Of a stretch of DNA of 64,000 nt, positions 24,401 through 32,900 are shown piece after piece (the first letter of the stretch is position 1; each line of letters opens with the position of its first letter). The notes beneath the pieces are model-generated. The model searched no databases, was not told the origin of the DNA, and saw nothing but the letters and a program-made list of their open reading frames with translations. The stretch lies in the NCBI RefSeq assembly GCF_965363235.1, contig NC_134844.1, forward strand, positions 73,959,497 to 74,023,496. Direction: 5' to 3'. The position numbers and the translations under genes were made by a program. The DNA comes from Mytilus galloprovincialis. Its lineage: Eukaryota > Mollusca > Bivalvia > Mytilida > Mytilidae.

Positions 24401-27053
24401 ATCAATTGGTTTATTCTTTATTCTTTATTCTATTCTTGAATATGTATGAAATATTTGCGACTGGATATTAGATTGCAACAAAAAATAAACAATCATGTTT
24501 ATTATTTGATTTAGTAAATGTCGTTAACTACATGTAACACGTAACAGGTGTTATTTGTCAAAACAGCTGTTACGGACAGTATAGATTCACCTTTGAACTA
24601 TCAATGGTAAATTCAATCTCGGTGTAATACTATTTTCAGTGTATCTTACAGTTTAGAAAATACTGCTAAAGTATGAAGCTTCAAAGTTGTCATTGTTGTC
24701 GGGGAACCACATTAGTGATAATTGTAAATTTTATACGAAGCAATTTAATACTATACTCTTGGAGTATAATATAATATTCAAAACTCACTACTTATAGTAC
24801 TTAATATTTAATTATCAAAAGACAACATTTTAGTTTATAATAAAATGGCATTAAGAACATGATTGTGTCCATAGTAAATGTATGCCACATTCGCACTATT
24901 ATTTTCTATGGTCAGTGGATCGTGAAAATGGAGTAAAAACTCTAATTTGGCATTAAAATTAGAAAGATCATCATATCATAGGGAACCTGGGTACCAAGTT
25001 TCAAGTTGATTGCACTAAAACTTCATCAAAAATTACACTGACCAAACACTCTAACCTGAAGAATGGACGGACGGGCGAACGAACAAACGGACACACAGAT
25101 TAAAAAATATAATGCTCCTAGGTGTTTTCTTCTAATATTTTTGTTCGGTGCGTGATTGTTGGACTATATATAAACTTATTAAGTGCAGTTTGCTCGGTTT
25201 TCATCTTTACAGTGCCTTTGAGACGGATTGCTGTTGCAAGACCGACAGTCCCCGGGGGTACCTTTTGAAGTGGTTTCGTGGGAGAGAGTGTTCGCCTCTA
25301 GTGTGGTTAGCCGTTGATTTGGATATAATACCTGCTTAGACCAAAAAAATGGAAAACAAATATTTGCTGATTCTATGCTAAGCAATCGGCATTCAGGAGT
25401 AAGAACAAAAAACGATCAGCTCAGAATAAGAATACATGTAATGGGTTTTGGTAGGTGTGTTCTTGCTAACCATTACCTTGTGCCATCATCAACATCAAAC
25501 TTTGTTATTCTAAATAAGTATATGTACATGTATTTCCTTAACCTCGTATAATACGAGTGTCATTTTGCAATAAAGATTATATAATACATAATGGGATATA
25601 GTTCAAAGTGTAAAAATGTTTTAAGTATGCTGTCCATTTACCTTGCATTGAATAAATGGTAGACAGAATGCTGTATTCCTAAACTGTAATTGTCTGTCGA
25701 CAAATTTAGGTCTTCTCAGTGTCTGTATGGTAGGTACTGTAGTAAAGCTTTCCGTTGTTCTTTGTTCCAATGATAACTGTAACACAAAGAAAACAATTCA
25801 ATCTGATTAAGGGAGCTACCATTTGATTTTTATGTGAAGGGGGGGGGGGGGGGGGGGGGCTTGGATGAAATTTGAAAAAAAGGCAGGACAGGAATTTTGA
25901 GTAAAAAAAAAGGCAGGATGAGACACTTGCAAAAAAAAAAGGCAGGATGACAATTTAGGTAAAAAAAGTCAGGATAAACTAAAAAAAAAAAGGCAGGACC
26001 GAATAGAGTGAAAAATAAAAAGGCAGGACAGAGATAACAACTAAAAAAAAATGCAGGACAAAATTTTTCATCCCAGCCCACCCATGAAAATCAAATGGTA
26101 GCTCCCTAAAGTACAGATTATAAGAGACAAAGCCGGATCCGGAAGTATGTATAGAGGCCACATACACCCCTTTTTAATTGACAAATGAAATCAGCACGCT
26201 GGTTTTGATTTGTTTGCAAATATCGGCCAGAAATCTTGTTATTCCCTTTTTTTGAATTGTTTCCCCTTTTAAAACCAATGGATCAGCCGCTATGGATGGT
26301 AGAACCTATTCAGAGTTAAAGATCCGAGCCTTCGTTCATTTAAATTTTATTCAGTATATATACTTGGAGTACAAAATTTGTGCTCGAAGTACCGAGTTTT
26401 TTTATATTTTTGGTCGATGATCGTGCTCAAAATTTATATTACCGTAAGGTCTGGTATTGAACCTTCAGAATCCCAATATTTATGTCTACGCTGTGATATT
26501 ATAAATGTGCACATCTCTTGTAATTATTTTGAATGCAAAACTTGTATAGATTAGTTTGCAAGTTCTATTGTTTGCTCTTGGTCATGAAATTAACAATGGG
26601 GAGCAGTCTACATGACCAAACCTTTTAATTATCAACACTTTTGGAGGTAGTCGGCTGGAAACCATCCCCCTTTCCCCCTTTGCTTCTTTTCTTCTTATCA
26701 TTTTTAAAATGAATGTAAACACCGACCAATAAATAAGGAAAAAATTGAGCTATTGTATGTAACCTCCTTCATCTTTAAAAAAATGTAGATTCGCGCATAT
26801 TTGATAATTTCATTTACAGATGATAATATTCCTATATAAACTCATAGCTTATCGTACATTGTACGTTACCCAGTTTATTATGGTACCTCTGTATATAATT
26901 TAGTATATTAGTTTATAGTTTCTAAATTCCTACCGGTGTTGTACTGCTCTCTGACTGCTCCATACTCTCATCTCGTGAAACCGGTATTAGCGGTCTAGGG
27001 CGTCTTCGTTGATATCGTAGAGCAGCTTCTTTGACAATACTTCCATCCGCCAT
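15295..27053 (-). CDS. retropepsin-like (DDI1/NRIP-type) pseudoprotease gene, 6 exons
   Basis: Assembled by hand from splice sites: exons 27053-26934, 25776-25642, 23884-23805, 21745-21648, 16910-16861 and 15423-15295, all GT/AG, phases 0,0,2,1,0, total 612 nt, 203 aa plus stop. N terminus: a basic segment (KEAALRYQRRRPRP, residues 8-21) and a Ser/Thr-rich stretch. The fold is signalled by FHTREAKALINTC (86-98), aligned with the ALxDTG active-site loop of retroviral-like aspartic proteases, and by DLVLGLDFFTQLECALDF (149-166), the closing hydrophobic-hydrophobic-Gly segment seen in DDI1, NRIP2/3 and retroelement proteases. The catalytic Asp is Asn96 and the Gly is Cys98, so proteolysis is unlikely and a binding role is more probable. 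No signal peptide or transmembrane segment. The EAxLRxQRR start recalls NRIP2/3 as I remember them; a domesticated retroelement protease is the alternative. Gene model well supported, family moderately. Confidence 0.75.
15585..15905 (+). repeat. family-S SINE-like repeat
   Basis: Matches 51700-52080 and, in reverse, 10311-10632, with blocks CATCCAAGTCACAATGTGTA and TTCAACACGGAGCCTTGACT. Non-coding. It extends from the left part of a longer element that seems to have several truncated forms in the window. Confidence 0.7.
16436..16710 (+). repeat. dispersed repeat, family G, with GTCC/GTTC tract
   Basis: Contains a tetranucleotide tract GTCCGTTCGTTCGTTCGTCC followed by unique sequence whose reverse is found at 18284-18755 and 24858-25140. 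These three share TAGAAAGATCATATCATAGG or its complement. Confidence 0.75.
16861..16910 (-). CDS. retropepsin-like gene, exon 5 (residues 145-161)
   Basis: A 50-nt exon with acceptor TTTCTTTATAG and donor GAG|GTAATT. Encodes GDVPDLVLGLDFFTQLE, the most family-diagnostic segment. A broken copy lies next to it at 16969-17042. Confidence 0.75.
16969..17042 (-). pseudogene. broken duplicate of retropepsin-like exon 5
   Basis: On the minus strand an acceptor-like TTTTGTAG and GAGATGTACC match the start of exon 5, and GAGTTCTTGGACTGG matches its middle. A family-S repeat fragment splits the two halves. The donor and reading frame are lost. Confidence 0.6.
18090..18290 (+). repeat. family-S SINE-like repeat
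   Basis: Starts AAGATATGGTATGATTGCCA and includes CATAGTCAGCTTTAAAAGGC. Nearly the same as 41404-41560. Confidence 0.75.
18284..18755 (+). repeat. family-G repeat, partly duplicated
   Basis: AAGAATGTGTCCATAGTACA at the start, two tandem copies of the TAGAAAGATCATATCATAGG block, then a GGACGAAC tetranucleotide tract and TAGATGGGGCAT. Opposite orientation to 16436-16710. Confidence 0.75.
19061..19465. mobile_element. MITE with ~100-bp terminal inverted repeats
   Basis: Arms 19066-19162 and about 19363-19460 are inverted copies (ends CACAATCTAATTAAAAACCG and its complement) with only a few mismatches. GTGCT or GTGCTC flanks both ends as a likely target duplication. No ORF inside. Confidence 0.8.
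20222..20385 (+). repeat. diverged copy of the 354-bp element
   Basis: ACGCCAGACACGAGTT, CATCAGTGACGCTCGAAT and AGGTCAAAGTTTATAA match the order of motifs in 57124-57477, but are strongly diverged. Confidence 0.55.
21648..21745 (-). CDS. retropepsin-like gene, exon 4 (residues 112-144)
   Basis: Acceptor TTGTATACAG, donor CGCG|GTAAGT. Encodes flap and core strands (GVPFVINNRLIHFDFIIR). The acceptor and exon start are duplicated 47 bp upstream. Confidence 0.75.
21740..21833. repeat. 47-bp duplication across a splice acceptor
   Basis: GAAGAACCTGTA and a following A-rich ATGTCTT block occur twice, 47 bp apart. On the minus strand this doubles the acceptor and first bases of exon 4 of the retropepsin-like gene. 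Confidence 0.7.
21931..22085 (+). repeat. ~38-bp tandem repeat, about 4 units
   Basis: Units begin GTAAATACATGGCAACGCCC or variants at 21931, 21976, 22014 and 22052. The first is longer and the last degraded. In an intron of the minus-strand gene. Confidence 0.8.
22690..22942 (-). repeat. element related to the 354-bp family
   Basis: Contains GTCCACCAGCAGTGGCATTA, close to the 3' end of the 354-bp element, and a reversed CCCAGACGCACGGC-type motif. Part of a wider related family. Interrupted by the 22943-23162 MITE. The ORF at 22665-22931 is a by-product. Confidence 0.5.
22943..23162. mobile_element. TTAA-flanked foldback MITE
   Basis: Ends TTAAGGAGGTAGACCTTGG and CCAAGGTCTACCCTCTTAA are inverted copies with longer pairing inside (GTACGTTTGT/ACAAACGTAC). 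TTAA at both ends matches the target duplication of piggyBac-type transposons; that assignment is inference. Confidence 0.7.
23654..23708. repeat. 55-bp hairpin with A- and T-runs
   Basis: Arms of 27 bases pair with a single A/C mismatch around one central base. The core is TCGGCTCG...CGAGCCGA, flanked by an A-run and a T-run. It resembles a bacterial terminator, but in this context is probably the tip of a foldback element or a structured RNA. It lies in an intron of the minus-strand gene, about 100 bp past exon 3. Confidence 0.85.
23805..23884 (-). CDS. retropepsin-like gene, exon 3 (active-site loop)
   Basis: Acceptor AATCTTTACAG, donor GATTT|GTAAGT. Encodes FHTREAKALINTCVLSSI, where Asn96-Thr97-Cys98 takes the place of the Asp-Thr/Ser-Gly triad. 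Confidence 0.75.
24858..25140 (+). repeat. family-G repeat
   Basis: ATTGTGTCCATAGTAAATGT, then TTAGAAAGATCATCATATCA, then GGACGGACGGGCGAACGAAC. Third copy in the window. Confidence 0.7.
25642..25776 (-). CDS. retropepsin-like gene, exon 2 (residues 41-85)
   Basis: Acceptor TTTGTGTTACAG, donor AAG|GTAAAT, exactly 45 codons, phase 0 at both ends. Encodes the linker and first strand, ending FCLPFIQCK. Confidence 0.75.
25811..26106. mobile_element. poly-G/AGGCAGGA MITE, copy 1
   Basis: Terminal inverted repeats GGGAGCTACCATTTGATTTT and its complement, flanked by TAA on both sides as a 3-bp target duplication. Inside are a run of about 20 G and roughly seven AAAAAGGCAGGA(C/T) units. TWA duplications suggest PIF/Harbinger-like mobilisation. 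The ORFs rich in Pro-Ala-Phe are by-products. Confidence 0.85.
26934..27053 (-). CDS. retropepsin-like gene, exon 1 (residues 1-40)
   Basis: ATG at 27053-27051 in the context AAACATGG, 40 codons, donor CCG|GTAGGA, phase 0. Encodes the basic N-terminal segment and a Glu/Ser/Thr-rich stretch. Confidence 0.75.
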
Positions 27054-27140
27054 GTTTTTATCAGTGGACCAACGCGAAGCATTCCATCAACTTGAGAATA
27101 TTAGCTATAGTTTTGACACGATGTGATAACCTTTATGAAG
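27054..27140 (-). promoter_or_regulatory. putative 5' UTR/promoter of retropepsin-like gene
   Basis: Sequence directly upstream of the minus-strand ATG, less AT-rich than its flanks. No TATA box in the expected place. The limits are a guess. Confidence 0.3.
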
Positions 27141-27866
27141 TATCTGTGTGATGAAGAGATTTAAAATCAATATTTATAAAGGTGTTTTATTAAGGAAATT
27201 GACATCTGCGGAAATTGACTATTTGGAAAACAATAAATGTGCTAATTTGTGTATTGATTAATTTTTCTACAAACTTCCTTGCATTTTCATTTTTTTCAAT
27301 TTTGACTTTCACAACTTTACGAAAATGTCTTTTTTTCAATAGTTACATTTGCAAATAAAACATTTAAACAAGAATGGAAGGATGTTGATCATTAACATCT
27401 TTGATTTACAGAAACCATTAAAAAAAGAATTTACGCCCCACGTGAAATGCTCGAATATCGATCTTTTTTGATTTGTCAAAAAAAGTGGGTTTTTTTCTTC
27501 TTCGGTGCGTCGCATTTGCGCATATGTAAATACCATATGAGCACAAGGGAGCAGATGTGAGTTCACATATTTTAATAAGTTTCTAAATCTTTAACAGAAA
27601 TGGATGTTAATTATTACATTTCAATTCTTTTTTGGTTTTTGTTCTGAATATTTCAACCTTTTAAAATATATAAAGCATCTAACTTTTTGCACTGTGGTAT
27701 ACATGTACGTTAATAGATATTAAAAATTGTAATAATTGTGTTTACAAGCTACCCTACACGTCAAGGTTCATTTACATAATTTCAGGATTAAATAGCAATG
27801 AATCCAGTTTCAAAACTTTTGTAGTCGGGTAGGTAGTTGGCATTTGAAATCAACTATTAAACATTA
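27141..27866. other. spacer between divergent genes, left part
   Basis: No gene or repeat family recognised. AT-rich with T- and A-runs. Confidence 0.4.
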
Positions 27867-28115
27867 GGGAGCTACCATTTGATTTTTAGGGGGGGGGGGG
27901 GGGGGGGCTAGGATGAAATTTGAAAAAAATAGGCAGGACAGGAGTTTTGAGTAAAAAAAAGGCAGGATGACCCACTTTCCAAAAAAAAAAAGGCAGGATG
28001 ACAATTTAGGTAAAAAAAGTCAGGATAAACTAATAAAAAAAAAGGCAGGACCGAATAGAGTGAAAAATAAAAAGGCAGAACAGAGATTACAACTAAAAAA
28101 AATGCAGGACAAAAA
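27867..28115. mobile_element. poly-G/AGGCAGGA MITE, copy 2, right end lost
   Basis: Left terminal repeat GGGAGCTACCATTTG, poly-G run and AGGCAGGA units as in copy 1. The right terminal repeat is missing, so this copy is truncated. Confidence 0.8.
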
Positions 28116-28357
28116 CATGTGACTTTCAAGCATGTTGCCATTCCTTCAGCTATATGCTAACCTTTAGCTGTTTCTCTTGCATTTTTCCTGTTATGAACTT
28201 CGACGTTTCCAAAATGATTATTTTTTCTACCCCAGGAATAGATAACCTTAGATATATTCGGCAAAATATTTGATTTGAAATTTTGGAATTTCCTTTCAGG
28301 TCCTTTCAACTTCGTATTTTGTTTCGCCTTTTTAACTGTTTTTATTTGAGAATCACT

Positions 28358-28452
28358 AATACTGAAATTGAGAATGGAAATGGGGAATATGTTAAAGAGA
28401 CAACAAAGAGCAGATAATAGACGACGGTCACCAATGGGTCTTCAGCGCAGTT
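28358..28452 (-). repeat. dispersed repeat, family R1
   Basis: AAATTGAGAATGGAAATGGG and the following bases are the reverse complement of 1-112. Confidence 0.7.
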
Positions 28453-29116
28453 TAGAGCTGTATATAAAAGGTACCAATGAAGCTGGTATGTTACTCTGAA
28501 GAAAAAATATAGGAAACCTGTCACATGGTTTCATTTCCCATGGAAATTGGACTTCAAATTTATCTATACAACATCTACCAAGAGTACAAACAGCTTTAAT
28601 GACGAGTATAGATATAACTGAAGGCATCCAGAAAATAAAATATGAAGATATATGGTAGATACATTTTTTGAAAAATATATGAACCAAGTTTATTGAGCAA
28701 ATTGAGTGCGTAAATTTAAATTGCGATTTAATTTGTACGATTTTCATCAGACATAAGGTTTGCAGAAACTGGGATTTGCAATAGGATTATGAAAAAAATA
28801 TGTAAACTCTAGTCAAGTCTTAACTGATGTATATTAAAGAAGTAGTTGTATATTTTGCACTTTTGCAATATCTACACACACTTATATATATAAAAGGTAT
28901 TTTTGACATCACCATGCATTATCTTATTATAACTACAGCAAATTATTCCAATCAACAACGAATGTTTTGTGATTATTCTGCCTCCTCGGGTTCACGTATT
29001 GCTTTTTTTTTAAAGACACAATTTAACTTGTTTATTATATGATGGGGAAAAAAAGTATAAATCTAAACATAACAAATTATTTGGGCACAATTATTTCAAT
29101 AGATGAAATATCTATA

Positions 29117-29301
29117 GGAGCTACCATTTGATTTTTAGGGTGTGTGGCTAGGATGAATTTTGTAAAAAAAAACAACAGGACAGGAATTTTAATTTAAAAA
29201 AAGGCAGGACCGATTAGTGCAAAAAAAAATTACAACTAGGACAACACTTTTCTTCCTAGCCACCCCCCTTTTTCCCACATAAATATCAAATGGTATCTCC
29301 C
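29117..29301. mobile_element. poly-G/AGGCAGGA MITE, copy 3, short
   Basis: GGAGCTACCATTTGATTTTT at the left and ATCAAATGGTATCTCCC at the right. The interior has only two or three of the purine-rich units and no long G-run, so it is an internally deleted or diverged copy. Confidence 0.75.
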
Positions 29302-29939
29302 TATAATGTCAAAAAATACTTTGTCTTACTTTTTTATTATCCCTTCTTTCTTTTTTCGTTTATCTTTTATTCTTAAAGTCCAATTATATTCATTTATTTA
29401 GTTTCTTCTATAACAGAATGGTCAATTAGAAAAAATAGCCAATATATAAAAAGGATTGTGTCTGCATGTCAATGACCTTCAGTTAGCCATCAACTTGGTC
29501 AAGTACTTAATCAGGCAGAAAATAAAATTCCGTCATATACAACCATTGATTAGAACTGATAAAGTACAGAGACAAGTTGTTATTAAAGAGAATTATTTGT
29601 CCGGTCAATAAAGCCGTGTCCAGCTAGTGTCGACTACAAGACCACGAACTATAATAAACTTCCGAGACATAGCATGACAAATGTGTAAATATATTGATAA
29701 AAACCTTCTCTTCACGGTATTACTTCGTAAACCTAATCACAAGATAAAAACAAAGTATGGAAAAGAGATTAAAACAGATATATGCTACTTAATTTATATT
29801 TGATTTTCGGCATTTCTTTCATCGGGCAGAGTTATCAATTTTTTTCTGAGACTTTGTACATGCGCCTTGATAACGGATTTAGATACAATTTTAGTAAATA
29901 AACAAAAGTGATTATCGTATATATACTGTATATGTGGAG

Positions 29940-29999
29940 ATGGCCTCTAATTCTCAGTTTTTATTGTCAATTTTTGTGATATTTTCTTTACTATTTGAG
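29940..29999 (+). CDS. astacin gene, exon 1: signal peptide
   Basis: ATG in the context GAGATGG (G at -3 and +4), then a hydrophobic stretch LLSIFVIFSLLF, donor GAG|GTAAGG, phase 0. It joins in frame to exon 2. Confidence 0.7.
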
Positions 30000-32900
30000 G
30001 TAAGGTTTTATTAAGCAATTTATACATTTTTCTTACAAAAAGATCAGGTTCGCTATATATATATTTTTTTTTTATATCTAGAATGATGTTTGTGTTTATT
30101 TTTATGTAACAATTAAAATTTGAGAGTTATCTTTTATGTTACAACATGTACATGACCTAATGAAGATAATAGTAAATACATGTAAATATCTCAGCCTTAT
30201 TTACAAGTATTCAAATATAAAGCATACAGGGAGAAACCAGGCGAATGCAAAGAGGTGTGGTCAGTTTTCCCCTTTATATGTTTCACTCACAGGATTAAAC
30301 ATTTGTAGGTTTCTGAAACCGACAGAATATTGCTAAGACCAAAGAATAATACTTGGGAACTTTTCAATAATTTTACATATTCCAAATATCAATCATAACA
30401 CAAACAAAATCTGGAGGGTCCGGGGGAAAGGGGGTGGTAGATTTTAAACTCAATTTCGCTCTGCCAGGTGAGAGTTGAAATTGATTAACAGTGCATGAAT
30501 ATTCTGCAACCCAAAATGCAGAAAACAGTTGTGAACAAAATTTCGAATTTATTTTTGTTGAAGAAAATAAACAGGCATGTGACAGATGAAAATGACTATG
30601 ATAGTCAATCCGCTTAAAATCCTCGTGCCCTACCCCCTAACCCCCGCCCCAGAACTCTCAAATAAAAAATGAAATCAGCTTTCTTATAACATGTGTTTTT
30701 GACAAGGATTATTTTTTTAATTACATTAAAGTTTTTTTCGAGCCACGACAGGTGTTCGAAATACCTTTGCTACGTTTGAAGCGTATGCCTTTTGCATATT
30801 TTTACTAAAGAAGTTAATAGATACAAACGTTTTAAAATATATCGAGTTTAAATGAATGAATAATCAGAAAACAATATCAGACAAATTTGACTATATATGA
30901 GTAAAGTTGTAAAGTAAAAGAATGTAGTGACCGATTAACGAAAAAGGGGGAGGGGTAGAGGGCCTAAGGGAATAATCGTTTGCCAATTCAGGTTGTAACT
31001 AAATACTCAATCACATGTGATATATATCCGTAAAGACCCCTTCCCCCTTTTTTTCCTTGTTAGCAAAGTATTACTTTCTCTGCATGTTTAAGAACCTATA
31101 AAACAAAAATCTATATTGGTTTAGATTAAACAGAACGCATATTTTCTCTTCGGTGCGGTGGTTTTTTGTTGCTTTTGTTTGGGGGAGGAGGTCTTGAAAG
31201 TTTAATCTTCATGCATATTTAAAATATAGTACATTACATACAAGCGCTAAATTTGGAACAAGCCACCATATTTCAGGATTATGGGGTTTTCTGGTTTAAA
31301 AAGGGCTTATTGCAAATTTGTTTAGTCCATGCTGAATATCACATCATGTCAAAGAGAGGCGAACGATATCAAAGGGACATCCGAATCCAAGTTATTTTGA
31401 CTTATTTATTAAAATAAAAGTATTCGATTCAACTTTTTGATTAACAAAAGCATTAATTTATATACATATATTTCATTAGCTCTATGTAATTTCTTACATC
31501 ACATTTGAACATCATTTAAATGTAATAAAACAGCGCTTTGCTTTTTTTATTTAGAAAATGTACTTTGAATTTGCAATTAAAATAGTTTTAAACTTTTCTT
31601 AACGGAAGATTGAAGTAGTTTTTGTTTCAGTTTCAGGATGCATGTACATGTATCTACCACAAATAGCAACATTGACTGTAACAGTATAAGAATTAGTTTA
31701 CAAAATGACATCGTAAATATGCATTCCATTCAGTGCATTTATTAAACTGATGCAATTTGTATAAATGATTTTCGAATTTTAAACACATAAAACAACTTGT
31801 TTATAGAGGATAAAGTAATTTCAACTTCAAACAAAAACGTAAAACTACTTCAATATTTGTATAATTAACAAAAAGTGTAACCAAAGTACATGTTATGTGA
31901 TGTACCTTGTTTACAAATACTTCTAAGCGACAATAAAGGGACCAATCATTTGACTTTTAAAAAAAGGGGGTAGGGTAATTTACTTTGAATAAAACATTTC
32001 GCACAAAGAGCATTGTTTTTAGTTTTTGACGCTTTTTATCAAACTGTTTTTTTGTTTTCAAAATTTAACACTATAAGATATTCTTCTGCTTGACCACAAT
32101 ATTCATTTGTATTAGATTGGAAATCAAAATATTTTTAGGTAAAAACCATAACCCCCCCCCCCCCCCCAACCCCCTTCTTGGAGTTATTTTACCGTATTGG
32201 CCGTTCCCTAAACATCACCTATTAAATCTAGAGGAAATTGAAGGAACTAGACGTAAACAGGCACTTAAATTTGTAACTGTTTGATTTGCATTCAATTTAC
32301 ATGTAGTTATAATTTTAAACAGGATTTCACTTTTACATGAATAAAATTATGTTTTAAATTATCTTACGACTTTTTTTGAACTTCTATGTTCTAAGGCAAA
32401 TGAATTGTTTCTGTCAATGGATGTTTACTAATCACACTCGTACGAGTGTTTTTTCTTATCAGTGCCGATAGCAAACCCCTATCGACAGAAACAAGTGCCA
32501 GTGGATAAATTGACCGAGATTGAGAACAAATTCAAATAAAAAAATGCACCATCTCTATCTCAAAAAGATGTATACAGTGTAGTGAACTAATTTTGGGACA
32601 TATAATTTCAAAATTATAGAAAAGTCTACAAGCTTTACAAGAAAATTTGACAGCTTCAGACATACTTATATTAACTGGACCATGCAAATCACTACTTTAC
32701 TTAAAAAAATAATAAATGTTTGAAAGTGTATACATGTATAAAATTTGCAAGTTTCTGCAGAACTATAAATGTTGGGACACCGAACATTATGTTTATACTG
32801 CATCTCCACTATTTTTAAGATATTATTGCTATAAAACAGTTGTTGTCAAAATAACTACATGCAAGTTACACTGTGCACTGTTACACTTAATTCAACTCAA

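Noticed and set aside
25830..26081. ORFs rich in Pro-Ala-Phe (also at 27908-28141 and 41533-41727)
   Set aside because: They are translations of the AGGCAGGA/A-run interior of the poly-G MITE and follow its repeats.
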